A DNA stretch of 64,000 nt from Paenibacillus xylanexedens (lineage in GTDB: Bacteria; Bacillota; Bacilli; Paenibacillales; Paenibacillaceae), in NCBI RefSeq assembly GCF_007680605.1, contig NZ_VEIO01000001.1, forward strand, positions 3,105,276-3,169,275, given 5' to 3'. Positions within the stretch are counted from its first letter, which is position 1, and every line of letters begins with the position of its first letter. The notes under the pieces were generated by a model. It was given only the letters and a program-made list of their open reading frames with translations. It had not been told where the DNA came from and ran no database searches. The position numbers were made by a program, and so were the translations under genes. Positions 18,801 through 27,661 of this stretch are shown one piece after another.

Positions 18801-19670
18801 GAACTCACTTTTCCCCGTTTCTGCTGCCCGACCTGGCGTAACCAGTTTGAGCTCTAATACTTTGATGATCTGCCCATCTACCGTTGTAACTCTGATTCCT
18901 GCGTTAGCAAGTACTTCTGCATTTTTCGCCTCGAATAGCGGTTTTAATGCTTCGGCTACCCCGTATTGCTTATTTCCAATCGTAACTGTACCGTTTTCTA
19001 CTTTCTGGATGGTTTGCAGTTTGCTGTTTGCCGCCGTGGAATCCATTCGGACTAGAATAGCGGCTAATTCTTGTCGGAGCACAGGCTGCTGAGGATGAAA
19101 GCTGCCGTTATTGCCTGTCATCAGACCGGACGAGACAACAGATGTTACCGATTTTTTAGCCCACGTTGATATTTGCTCATGATCTTTAATCTTCGATAGC
19201 TCTTCAACCTGAGCTTGCGTTGGATCTGCTTGGGTTGCTCTAGCCAATATGGAAGCTAATTCTTCCCGTGTAACGACAGCTTGAGGACGAAACATGCCGC
19301 TCGGATCTCCGTTCATCCATCCGGCTTTTTGCACGGCTTCAATCGCACTTGCACTCCATGAATCGGCAGTCACATCTGAAAACTTAGAAGTTGCTTGATC
19401 ATTCAGTTCAAGACCCATAAGCTTGGCAAGTGAAACGGCTGCCTCTTGACGAGTAACCTGCTGTAGGGGATGAAAGTACCCTTTAGGGTCTCCACTCATG
19501 AATTTTTTTTCTTGAGCTTCAAGTATAACCGCCTTAGCCCAAGGCGAAGCCTGTTCAACATCTTTGAATGGAAGAGAGGATGCTGCCGAAGCGCTCGAAT
19601 GCACGGCTGTGCTTAGCGTAAGCGCTATCGTTGCTATAGCTGTTACGCCCAGTTTTTTTGAAATATCCAT
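15882..19670 (-). CDS. Large SLH-domain surface protein
   Basis: 1262-residue exported cell-wall protein. A signal peptide (about 1-30) is followed by three SLH repeats (about 33-210: FKDVEQASPWAKAV, FSDVTADSWSASAI, IKDHEQISTWAKK) that bind pyruvylated wall polymer. A beta-rich, helix-like region (about 225-510) and a Ser/Gly/Asn/Pro-rich linker (about 525-560) follow. Then come a fibronectin-like part and C-terminal repeats sharing FSLDNGQNWITYDEANP / YSVDAGLTWTTYNVENP. AGGAGG sits just before the ATG at 19670; the frame opens 6 codons earlier but that start would place the ribosome site inside the gene. Probably an adhesin or structural surface protein; ligand unknown. Confidence 0.9.
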   Translation of the reverse strand: MDISKKLGVTAIATIALTLSTAVHSSASAASSLPFKDVEQASPWAKAVILEAQEKKFMSGDPKGYFHPLQQVTRQEAAVSLAKLMGLELNDQATSKFSDVTADSWSASAIEAVQKAGWMNGDPSGMFRPQAVVTREELASILARATQADPTQAQVEELSKIKDHEQISTWAKKSVTSVVSSGLMTGNNGSFHPQQPVLRQELAAILVRMDSTAANSKLQTIQKVENGTVTIGNKQYGVAEALKPLFEAKNAEVLANAGIRVTTVDGQIIKVLELKLVTPGRAAETGKSEFSGNVVLDGGQAVIAGNVRAAADYITIRNLDISGDLEISKELENDFYAEKVKVKGTTYVKGGDDNTVVFDQSSLQGMNISKEDVRVESVNKTVVTEVHIDSKLAGLWGDESITYETVTVGAGVQNASLYAHIRNLEVNAGREATSISGTGRIDSLTIQGAGTITLQGTGVIGSVTITDRAIQVSIPANASIQRLVLPEGVSPERVIANYDKVKTQIASINGVSNPTFVQPSSGGSNSSTSGGSTGNSGGGAPSNPGTPSTPANPDPTSWYPYTYKSYQDRTENAAVGLMTTNKSGTVYYMAVRADDRVRPTAEQVKNGSLPDNLPSTHGMFSVTANQPVTYKVEGLEPSKTYHIYTIFKNGETGQETQPMFIHSIMNYRANDSDVLPYDKSNLSQIRIQFTGVLTPPATTTTNPAAIFKDGRLRNYGYGFIEIKSIHWDLTIPEMPILNVNFDPVTLGDGTSYSFDWTYVKNALTIKDSDGSGSRSFGGHGSYSGPNVVSLITKQLSIETGNRIDPTKGEDVLHILGAYPSELKRELGLIEFNGQHYQKALAEKAGQYSSFSDVKQIIETTNQQYPAPSNTEASVIHNFNYAGTNAITESYLIRYADILHIDAARYSSMNQAARTEIAKMILSERSLLPENKFISIEQIRHAYELAYTKSSSMPLSLSFVDTDKAAGTIGGEINWTPGTDDTAVVSYQLMWGNTGGSLATIKTLDKSDGNSFTLPQGTSIPDGATHLLIQAVLQDGTHTAPISIAIKDTLPSAPEQPTVTEDDKRNILVGANASMEFSLDNGQNWITYDEANPPVFPGEVFVRVRVKADPDNQVPAGKSITVTFGDNVKMYVGHNDADNMFEANYMSSAMEYSVDAGLTWTTYNVENPQQFPGDLTVLVREKGGRYLDAAPAKEFKFTSKVHVMSLNNSISTSLPTLEYSKNDGEWTPLLVDQTVSFQTGDSVRVREAAQPPFQAGAIETFTF

Positions 19671-19820
19671 AATGCCTCCTATTATCACTTAAGTCTTTTC
19701 TCCTGATTTTTGTATATTATTGAATCAAAAGACCCATCCATCATAATATGTAATTCGACATATAACAATATAAAATTTCCAAAATGTTCTTTTAAATAAG
19801 ACAAATTATGCTATTTTACG

Positions 19821-19872
19821 ACAACAAAAAAACTCCCCCCACTCCATATTTAAGTGGAAAGAGTTTTGTTGT
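19821..19872 (-). terminator. Terminator after the MFS transporter gene
   Basis: ACAACAAAA...CTC pairs with GAGTTTTGTTGT, with an inner CACT/AGTG stem. On the minus strand a T-rich stretch follows. Confidence 0.6.
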
Positions 19873-19890
19873 TGGCTCGACTGTGAAGAA

Positions 19891-21147
19891 CTAAATTAGT
19901 TCCTGCTTTCTTTTTAAATACACGTACAACACTACGCCAGATGCTGCGCAAATGACCGCACACAATCCAATAAATCCATATCCCGCCTGAAGTCCGCGCA
20001 GCAAGCCAAGCTGAGTAGTGGCACCGTACATGTTTTTCACGCCTTCAATGACCCAACCTATTACATAGTTGCCGATGACACTGCCCACCCCCATGAGCGT
20101 AACCGTGAACGTAATCGCCGTATCACTGCCGTTCGGATATCTGCGGGCGATAAAGGCCATCACCGTTGGATAGATCATCGCAATGCCTGCGCCCGATATC
20201 GCGAAGAAGATCGCCAGACTCTCTCCTCCTGCAAGCGCGACAAATGTACACACCGCCGAGAAAGCCGAGAACAAGATCAAAGAGAGTACAAATCCGATGC
20301 GATCCGTCAACGGCCCAAGCAGCAAACGTCCAAGCGAGAACGTAAGGAAGAATGCAGACAATAGACCGGAGGCTTTGACTGTATCCCACGTGTAGGCTTT
20401 CTCCAGAAAGTTAACAAGCCAACCTCCAACCGCCAGTTCCGATACTACGCCAAAAGAAAGAATAAGCACCATCAGCCACAGGGCCGGATCACGTGTTAAT
20501 GTCTTGAGTGAGGTTCGATCCTCATGGGCAAGATCATCTCCCGGAAATGTACTACGCAGTGCCGCAATGATTGGCAACAGACAGAGAGACAACATCACCA
20601 GATACATGCCGCGCCAGTCCAGCAGGTGACCAAATACCGTCAGCGACATCACGCCTGTCGCCAGCAACGGCGCCACCGTTGAACTCAGCCCGTAGAAGAA
20701 ATGGGACAGGTTCATCATCGTGCCTGTATTTTTCACGAAAATCCGCGCCCCGAGAATCGCCAGCGCAATCTCCAGCATCCCGTTGCCGATGTACATAAAG
20801 AAGTACGATGACGCAAAGAGCGGATACGTATGCGATACATAAATGAAGACGCCCGACAGAATCATCGAGGCAAACGAAATGATGCTGACCGCCTTGATGC
20901 CCCATTTGCGAACCAGTATAGCCGTAAACGAGCAGGCGATCAGGTATCCAAGAGCGTTCAAGGACAACAACGTGCCGAGCTGTTTCTCATCCAGATTGAA
21001 GTCAAACTGAATGCGCGGAATGGCTGGGCCTTTAATATTTTCCGAGATGCCAAATACGATAAATCCAAGAAAGATCGTTGCCAGTTGCATGGCGTACAGC
21101 TTGTTAAACTTTCGTTTGTTGCCTTGTGTACCTGCTTGCTGATTCAA
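19891..21147 (-). CDS. Major facilitator superfamily transporter
   Basis: 418-residue inner-membrane transporter with about 12 hydrophobic segments. MFS features include the loop between helices 2 and 3 (LVRKWGIKAVS) and the second-half loop LGRLLLGPLTDRIG; a sugar or fucose-type permease is plausible. TTG at 21147 is chosen because GGAGGAA lies 6-7 bases upstream. An ATG 27 codons earlier would reach back close to the stem-loop repeat and read an unlikely N-terminus. The ROK repressor gene lies immediately upstream on the same strand, suggesting sugar-controlled expression. Substrate unknown. Confidence 0.85.
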   Translation of the reverse strand: MNQQAGTQGNKRKFNKLYAMQLATIFLGFIVFGISENIKGPAIPRIQFDFNLDEKQLGTLLSLNALGYLIACSFTAILVRKWGIKAVSIISFASMILSGVFIYVSHTYPLFASSYFFMYIGNGMLEIALAILGARIFVKNTGTMMNLSHFFYGLSSTVAPLLATGVMSLTVFGHLLDWRGMYLVMLSLCLLPIIAALRSTFPGDDLAHEDRTSLKTLTRDPALWLMVLILSFGVVSELAVGGWLVNFLEKAYTWDTVKASGLLSAFFLTFSLGRLLLGPLTDRIGFVLSLILFSAFSAVCTFVALAGGESLAIFFAISGAGIAMIYPTVMAFIARRYPNGSDTAITFTVTLMGVGSVIGNYVIGWVIEGVKNMYGATTQLGLLRGLQAGYGFIGLCAVICAASGVVLYVYLKRKQELI

Positions 21148-21201
21148 AATAAGTTCCTCCATTGTGTCCATATAAGTTGAAACAAGGGTCATTAACCTGA
21201 C

Positions 21202-21376
21202 CACTCCGATGACAGAATAACCTTCCAATCGCTGTTATCCCCAGATTTTTTGGATTCCCTTCTCCAAAAGGGAAAATCCGGTGATAAAGGCGCAGACTAT
21301 GCTTCCGATGTAGCTTTCTTGCAGAAAGCTTTTAGCTCCGCTTCTCCAGGTTTTTTCTGTCCTCTCCGTTACATGT
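21202..21376 (-). repeat. Dispersed stem-loop repeat, copy B
   Basis: About 175 bp matching copy A (2321-2456), with roughly 35 extra bases inside containing the hairpin AGCTTTCTTGCAGAAAGCT. The central stem CCAGATTTT / AAAATCCGG plus TCCCTT / AAGGGA is kept although the loop differs from copy A. It lies upstream of the MFS start in the same orientation as copy A relative to GH35. Confidence 0.75.
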
Positions 21377-21471
21377 TTAATGAAATTGTTCATTTTATAT
21401 AAAAGAGTTATACAATTCATTCATCCATTCATCCGAAGAGAGCTCCTTCTTCTGATCAACGTTCTGATCCT

Positions 21472-22509
21472 TTACCACTGCTTCTCAACTACCTGAATAC
21501 GGTAGGTCAGGCTTTCCAGCGTTACGGCTACCAGGCCGGTAACATACTCACGCCGGGTGTCGCGGCGAATCATCAGCTCTGGCATATGCTCCTGTGGAAT
21601 GTGGTGATCTCGGCAGCCTTGGATCAGGCCATCCCGCATCGCGGGGTCCATCGTGTCGCCCGTCACCACAATGGCTGCCGGGTTGATGATTGCGATGATG
21701 GAGACCAGCGTCTGTACGACGAGTTCCTGAAGTCCTTCTTTCGTTTTCAACATGCGTAGCTGCTCATCCCGTGATACGCCGAAAGGTAAAAAGGACACCT
21801 CACCCCCAAATTGCGTATTCCCGGTAAGCGGCCGACCATCGATAATAAAACCTGCACCCGGAAAATGGTTTTCAGGGAACGTCACCACCGCAAAATTCTT
21901 CTCTTCCTCAAATTGCTGTTCGTTGTACAGTCCGTACACCGTCAGATTCATATCGTTACCAATGACCACTTCGATGTCTTCATATTGCTCTTTGAGTCTT
22001 AACCCCAGCGGCTGATACATCAGCTCCGGCACATCACAGATACCGATCACACCATTGTGCGCCACCCCTGGTATCCCGATTCCGATAGCCTGCACATTAT
22101 GGTGTTGGGCGATCAGTTCAACAATCAGTTCCTCGACTACCGTGACAGTAATTTCATCCAAAAAAAGAGTCTGTTCGTCTGCCATCTCTCCGTTCAGGTT
22201 GGCATATGTATGCGTGATCGAATGAATGCCGCCTTCCGTACGGATAATCAGACACAGCACACTCGCGTAGTCCGCATTAAATTGATATCGACTCGCCGGC
22301 CTTCCCCCGCTCGACTCATCCGGGCCGAGATCGATGATCTCCCCTGTCTGGAGCAGTTCATTCAGAATTGTTCCGCATGTCGCCACGCTTAGTTTGGTCA
22401 GGTTTGCAATGGAAGCCTTCGTGCCTATACCCATAGACCGCAGTGTGTTTTTCACAATTTCAACGTTAATGCGTTTGACCTGTTGGGTGTTGTGGGATGT
22501 AGGTAACAT
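21472..22509 (-). CDS. ROK-family transcriptional regulator
   Basis: 345-residue NagC/XylR-type regulator. The N-terminal winged helix (about 10-70: SIANLTKLSVATCGTILNELL, then GRPASRYQFN) is followed by a sugar-kinase-like ROK domain with IGIGIPGV, IGNDMN and NTQFGGEVSFLP. The classic CxCGxxGCxE zinc motif is not present, so metal binding may be lost. It lies upstream of the MFS transporter and probably represses it in response to a sugar. AAAGGAGG precedes the start at a long spacing of about 13, so the start is not fully certain. Confidence 0.88.
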   Translation of the reverse strand: MLPTSHNTQQVKRINVEIVKNTLRSMGIGTKASIANLTKLSVATCGTILNELLQTGEIIDLGPDESSGGRPASRYQFNADYASVLCLIIRTEGGIHSITHTYANLNGEMADEQTLFLDEITVTVVEELIVELIAQHHNVQAIGIGIPGVAHNGVIGICDVPELMYQPLGLRLKEQYEDIEVVIGNDMNLTVYGLYNEQQFEEEKNFAVVTFPENHFPGAGFIIDGRPLTGNTQFGGEVSFLPFGVSRDEQLRMLKTKEGLQELVVQTLVSIIAIINPAAIVVTGDTMDPAMRDGLIQGCRDHHIPQEHMPELMIRRDTRREYVTGLVAVTLESLTYRIQVVEKQW

Positions 22510-22758
22510 CGTTGGTTGTGTGCCTCCTTTCGTTTGTATGTATATGGGTTATCGCGTATTCGAGAAAGTATTGGAGGGTAGTTTTTAAAAGTATTTTAAT
22601 AATTGAAGTTTAGGGGGATTGGTTTGGAAAGTCAATGCTTATTTGGAACAAGATTGAGCTAACAAAGAAAGAAGAAATAGCTTGTACATTTCATTATATT
22701 TCACATAATTGTTACTAAATGATAAAATTTAGCTTAAGTGTCAAGGAGGTGGATTTAT

Positions 22759-22914
22759 ATGAGTTGGTTCTATTGGCCGGAATTTATCGTTTTAACTATA
22801 TGTCTTATCGTAGTCTTATTCGGAATCTACTATGTATTTCGTAAGGTGTCGGGGCTCTCAAAAAGAATTTCTAACTTGGAAAACAAAATGAATACAATAA
22901 AGAAACATGATTAG
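22759..22914 (+). CDS. Small membrane protein, 51 residues
   Basis: ATG at 22759 follows AAGGAGGTGGATTTAT, a near-ideal ribosome site. It encodes MSWFYWPEFIV..., one membrane helix (about 8-28), then a charged amphipathic tail SKRISNLENKMNTIKKHD that could form a short coiled coil. Followed by a bidirectional terminator. Function unknown. It resembles the small single-pass proteins common in Bacillales. Confidence 0.7.
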   Translation: MSWFYWPEFIVLTICLIVVLFGIYYVFRKVSGLSKRISNLENKMNTIKKHD

Positions 22915-23004
22915 TTAATACTCCGGTTTGCGATGGAATTCTCCATGCCTACGTCCATTGAGATGCTTATATGGGGGAATGAATTGGGAGCGCTTATAAA
23001 GATT

Positions 23005-23052
23005 AAAAGGACAGTCAAGATCATTCCTAGAATGATCCTGAACTGTCCTTTT
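23005..23052. terminator. Bidirectional terminator
   Basis: AAAAGGACAGT pairs with ACTGTCCTTTT, with an inner GATCATTC/GAATGATC stem, between convergent small genes. Confidence 0.9.
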
Positions 23053-23067
23053 CGTTCATTCATACGG

Positions 23068-23337
23068 TTATGTAGACTGGCTCATGTGATGGGCCAAGAT
23101 GCTCTTCTCCAGCCTGACTTCAAATAACTTGCGGTTCAAATCCTGTTCCATCGCGTGAAGGTGATACGCAGCCTGTTTTACCGTGTCCATATGCAACACC
23201 CCTGCCCGCTTCGCGATAATGTCCATGGCATCCAGGATGAGTTTGTTACACGTGACCAGTTGATCGACGTAATCGTCTTCCTGCTTTACGAGTTGTGCGT
23301 ACTGCGAAGCCAGATCATTGCTGTGGGTACTTGTCAT
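23068..23337 (-). CDS. Small helical protein, 89 residues, unknown function
   Basis: ATG at 23337 follows AAAAGGAGTGGTGAC, a clear ribosome site. The open frame continues 62 codons further upstream without a ribosome site and with poor protein character, so that extension is rejected. The protein (MTSTHSNDLASQYAQLVKQE...) is predicted all-helical, charged, with no cysteine pair or membrane segment. It lies downstream of the AT-rich nuclease-Hsp70 island but has host-like base composition, so it probably belongs to the core. Confidence 0.7.
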   Translation of the reverse strand: MTSTHSNDLASQYAQLVKQEDDYVDQLVTCNKLILDAMDIIAKRAGVLHMDTVKQAAYHLHAMEQDLNRKLFEVRLEKSILAHHMSQST

Positions 23338-23534
23338 GTCACCACTCCTTTTAAGGAGAGGGTAACATAACTTCGGAAAAGATGTGGTACGTAATGAAGT
23401 ACCAGCTAGGCAATTGTATGAATTCCACATGAAAAATATAGAATCAAATCTATCTATAATACTTTCCGCTCTAATATCAGAATCAAATTTAGTACGAACT
23501 TTATTTTTATTCACATCAGTCATTTAAGATATGA

Positions 23535-26005
23535 TTATTTTAAGGATATATTTGATAAGAATGCTTTAAATTGAGCTGATTCCATTTGCTTAAACGCATT
23601 CATTTCATCTTCTGTACATATTATCATATCTATATTACCTCCATTATCAATATGAGTTTTGATATAGTAAATATTCATAATTTCCGGATTAAAAAAAAGA
23701 GATTTAAGATAATTTTTTCTTCCGTCATTAGGGTTAGTTTCAAAGAACGAAATCTCAAATGCTTTCCCATCTATACTATCGAAACTTATTTTTGAGAAAT
23801 TAGTATCAGGAATACTCCGTGATTGTTGCCCGTCCTTTGACTCCTTAATAGGTGAAAGAATATTAAAATAAAAATTGTTCTCAGCGGAAAAATAAATTGT
23901 ATCATTTTCCTTTTCATATCTATTACAAAGTACATCCATGTAAATATGAGAGTTATCCAGAAGTATCTTGCCCTTTGTAACTCCACACATGATACCTGAT
24001 TGAATAGAAAGGCCTAGTGCAACTGCACTTTCTTCATATTTATCAATTATACTATATTTAGGAAACATCTCTTTGATCAGATTTTTAATCAAAAAAAGTT
24101 TTGTACCTTGACCTGTTAAATATATTGATTTATCTCTGAGGTGAAAATTATCTTGGCTAAGGATTACTTTTAATTTCAAGAGCATTTCTTTTATCTGCTG
24201 AATAGGATATTCTGTAATTTCAATAAATTTATCCTTTGTGATTTCTAAGTCATAATAAATAACATTTCCGTTCGTGCCATTTAAACACTCAAAAATTAAA
24301 GAGACGGTTTCTTGAGAATTAAGCATAATTTTAATTCTCTCTGACTCTTTCTCTATTTGAGTGCACAAAGAATCTGACATCATTATCGAACTTAATCCAT
24401 ACTTATTTTCAATTTCGTTTTGAATATATTTTCTAATAGCAAAATCAAAATCAATGCTTCCGAGGCTTTTATTCCCCAGAGTATACAATATCTCACAAAG
24501 TCCGTCCCCAACTTCTGATATTGATATATCTAAGGTCCCTCCGCCCAAGTCTATATTAATTTGAATACTTTTAGCTTGTTCAAAACTTGAAATCAACAGA
24601 GCCGTTGAGGAAGCTTCTTGAATTGAACGTGAGATAGTGAAACCAGCTCTTTCAGCTCCTTTCTCAATAATTTCTTTTTCAGTTACTCCAAAATCAGTAG
24701 GAATTGATAATAGGATCTTTGAGACTGGCCTTCCTAAATATTCGTAAGCATTCCTATATAAAGATCTGAAGAACAGAGCAATAAGTGATGTTATACTAAT
24801 TTTTTTATTCCCAATAGAATAATATTTATTTAAGAGGACTAGTCTTTTTATATTTTTCACAATAAAAGACGAATTAGTGTAATGAGAGGAAACTGAAGAG
24901 CCAGCACTATATGTACCATTCTCAAAAATTTCAATTATTGTTGGAATTGCTGTGTTCCCTTTAATGTCAGGAATAAAGTAAGTATTAGAGAAGATGTCTT
25001 TAATAGTTACTAATGTATAACTTGTTCCAAAGTCAATACACAAAAGAGGATCATCAGTAAGAATAAGATTTTTAGAATTTATTGCATTAGGACGATTTTC
25101 ATAACAAAAAGTCTCTTCAATTTTTTGGAGGGAAAAGTTTTCAAAACTTTTTAATCCTTCTGCTCCAGCAGAAGGATTATCGTTCATTAATACTTTAGAA
25201 TTTATAGTGGAATGCTTTTTCAGACTATTATCAATTATAAATGCTACAGTTCCAATAGTAATTCTTTTATTGTTAATTTCTTCATCTTGCAATGTTTCAA
25301 TTCCACCAATTAAAGAATAATAATCCTTCAATCCATTCTCAAGGTGTTTTGATGAAGCACTAAAAATCTTTTCGCAAAGAAGACGATATATTAATCTTAT
25401 TCTTTCAATAGACTGATCTTCACAAGCTTTTAACTTTCCTACATGATCATTTATTACTCTAGCATCAATATCATCCATAGACGGACCAATTTGAACTTCT
25501 GTATTTTTTAAAACACTTATTACTTCTTCAATAGACGCTTCTGATTCCAGAATTAAATCATTTATACATTCTTTCAGCCCTCTCGGTGAGAGTTCCTCAG
25601 GTTCCACTTTTTTCACTTGATTCAACAAATTAACAAGGCTTTTTGATGAATCATCATCACGAAAAGGACAATTCGAAACAATAATAAAATTAGAAAATTT
25701 CTGTGGGAACTTCTTAGAAAGTTTAACAAATCTGATGAGACTATTCATAATAGCAGGGTCTTTAATTTTTAAAGGTCCATTTATTAATTGTTTTGTTTTT
25801 ATTTGAATTGCATGACAAGTGTCATCTTGATTTACAGCTAGTATTTTTCATGATGTTCACAAAATATTTCTTTATAAGGCAACTTTCCATTATACATTTG
25901 AGTTGCAACTAGTGCTGTATATGCTACCTGATATCGAAATCTTTTTAATGTCTCGTCGCCATAATCATTCTCTGACAAAATTGTGTACGGAAAAATTTCA
26001 CTCAA
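23535..26005 (-). pseudogene. Nuclease-like domain fused to an Hsp70/DnaK-like ATPase, broken by a frameshift
   Basis: The frame starts at TTG 26005 after GAGGGGGGAGATCT and encodes 55 residues ending FCEHHEKY and a stop at 25838. From 25844 a different frame runs on without interruption for 769 residues, starting ILAVNQDDTCHAIQIKTK. Joined, E..H.E-[D/K]-ILAV...QIKT resembles the catalytic core of PD-(D/E)xK nuclease domains such as DUF4297/Cap4. Numbering the ORF that begins MNSLIRF at 25748, an Hsp70 ATPase fold follows: IDFGTSYT (238-245), IDLGGGTLD (399-407), LTGQGTKL (near 545). The C-terminal domain is unlike the DnaK substrate domain. Strongly AT-rich, no DnaJ/GrpE neighbours. The break lies in a run of five A, where one extra base would restore frame. 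Could be a decayed gene, a -1 frameshift site or a sequencing error. Confidence 0.7.
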
Positions 26006-26770
26006 AGATCTCCCCCCTCTTAATTACTTCTTAAATTAGCGATTAAAATTGATATATATATAATATTTCTGTATAGACGATCATTTTCCTCCAACATCCT
26101 TTTTACAGCTAGATGAGAACATGCTTACTTCCATAGCCAAAGTTTAAGTAGATTTTGCGACGCGCTGGCCCAAGCTTAATTTTACAATATCACCACTGAT
26201 TGCACCTCAATTCGTCATCATCACAGGTAATCCATTCGATCAGGCTTGAAAAGAATTGTCTCCACAACCTTTAATGATCTCATCTTGTATGGCTACTGTG
26301 CTTCAATATCGGGCTTCGCCCGTGCCGGCATACTCTCTGATCCGTTAATCAAGTGTTGGATTCAAATCTGTTTACTGAACAACGTAACAAATATTACTCA
26401 CTTTATCTCCTTAAACTATTTAGTACGACCATCTACATACCAAGAAAACGTCCAGTCTGATGTCTCTGCATATTTGTGCACCTGATCCTCAACCACTCCT
26501 ACCTTCACATCTATAGAATACATCGGACTGAGTTTACTGATTTGGTCTAAGTCATTTGTACACTTTTTATGCCTGCTCCTCTGAATTAATTAACAAAATT
26601 CATATTAGTTTCCACAACCTTTAACCTGACTGCATTGCATTAAAGGCTTGTAAGGTAACAGCGCTTATAAAATTCATTTGCCACAGATCACTTCTTCTAA
26701 TTTGACACCCCCTCCAAAAAGGTCTATTCTAATAACGAATCACTCATTCACTATTAAGGAGTCGTTCCCG
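26006..26770. other. AT-rich gap with decayed coding fragments
   Basis: About 765 bp without an intact gene. It contains the fragment at 26416-26589 and a shorter tail around 26250-26285 reading IIKGCGDNSFQA and a stop on the minus strand. CCACAACCTTTAA occurs twice (near 26264 and 26611). The TetR promoter must lie near the right end. It looks like eroded accessory DNA attached to the nuclease-Hsp70 island. Confidence 0.5.
26416..26589 (-). pseudogene. C-terminal coding remnant
   Basis: A 57-codon open stretch with protein-like content (LDQISKLSPMYSIDVKVGVV, then EDQVHKYAETSDWTFSWYVD, ending GRTK and a stop). There is no ribosome site or start at its head. Probably the tail of a lost gene; family not recognised. 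Confidence 0.35.
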
Positions 26771-27382
26771 ATGGTGCAGGCCAAGAAAGATGAAGTCAGG
26801 AAAGAGATTGAATATGCGGCGCTCAAAGTCTTTTTTGAGAAGGGATATGCGGATGCCAAGATGAACGATATTGCGAATGAAATCAATATATCGGTCGGCA
26901 ATATCTATACCTATTTCAAGAACAAGAAGGAGCTATTCTACGCCGTTGTTCCGCCGGATTTGGTGGATTATCTGAAAAAGGTACTGGTGGAGACGATTCA
27001 TTTTGATAACCAGAACGCGTTTGAGGAAACGAACAGTGAGCAGCGTTCCGTCCTCATGCAGGAACAGATAGATGTGTTGCGGAAGTATCGGAATCAGATT
27101 GTCATTATTTTTGAAAAGAATAAAGGTACGATCTACACCAACGCCAAGAACGAGCTGGTTGAGCTGATGATCGACACGAAGAAGGCCTATCTCAAAAATC
27201 AATATAAACATTATGAGATCGGCACCGAGGAGAACCTGATTCTGCTGAACATTCTGGCACATAACGTCATCGACATGAATCTGGATTTATTGAAACGAGA
27301 CATGAGCGAGGACAGCCGCAAGCAAATCTTTGAAGCGTTGTATGTATACCGACTATACGGCATGAAGAGCTTGAACGAATAA
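26771..27382 (+). CDS. TetR-family transcriptional regulator
   Basis: 203-residue repressor. The helix-turn-helix occupies about residues 8-52 (AALKVFFEKGYADAKMNDIA, NISVGNIYTYFKNKKELFY), the most recognisable TetR pattern. The C-terminal ligand domain is helical. ATG at 26771 is preceded by AAGGAG with 9-base spacing; the frame is open 31 codons upstream but without a ribosome site. It lies 280 bp upstream of the amidohydrolase on the same strand and may control it. Ligand unknown. Confidence 0.9.
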   Translation: MVQAKKDEVRKEIEYAALKVFFEKGYADAKMNDIANEINISVGNIYTYFKNKKELFYAVVPPDLVDYLKKVLVETIHFDNQNAFEETNSEQRSVLMQEQIDVLRKYRNQIVIIFEKNKGTIYTNAKNELVELMIDTKKAYLKNQYKHYEIGTEENLILLNILAHNVIDMNLDLLKRDMSEDSRKQIFEALYVYRLYGMKSLNE

Positions 27383-27661
27383 GGAATAATGCTTGATCGC
27401 TACAAAGCAAAAGTCCACTTTTACCATAGATCACTACGCGTTGCACAGCGTGCAGATCAGTTGTACTTTCCCTGATTTGCACGCAAAAAATAAGCATAGG
27501 CAAGTCGATCTATTTTTTTAACCCAAAAATGAATTATAAATTCACTTTTAGACCACAAGAATACTTTGCACAGAGAAAGCAAATAGCACAGAACCGTATC
27601 ACTCAACTGATTCAACATCTAACATCATGTGACACCACCCACACCCAAGGAGGAACACACC

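Noticed and set aside
23338..23523. 62-codon upstream extension of the 89-residue small gene
   Set aside because: The real ribosome site AAAAGGAGTGGTGAC lies just before 23337; the extension has no ribosome site and odd composition.
26246..26485. 79-codon plus-strand frame in the gap before tetR
   Set aside because: No ribosome site, cysteine/isoleucine-rich random look, and minus-strand remnants overlap it.
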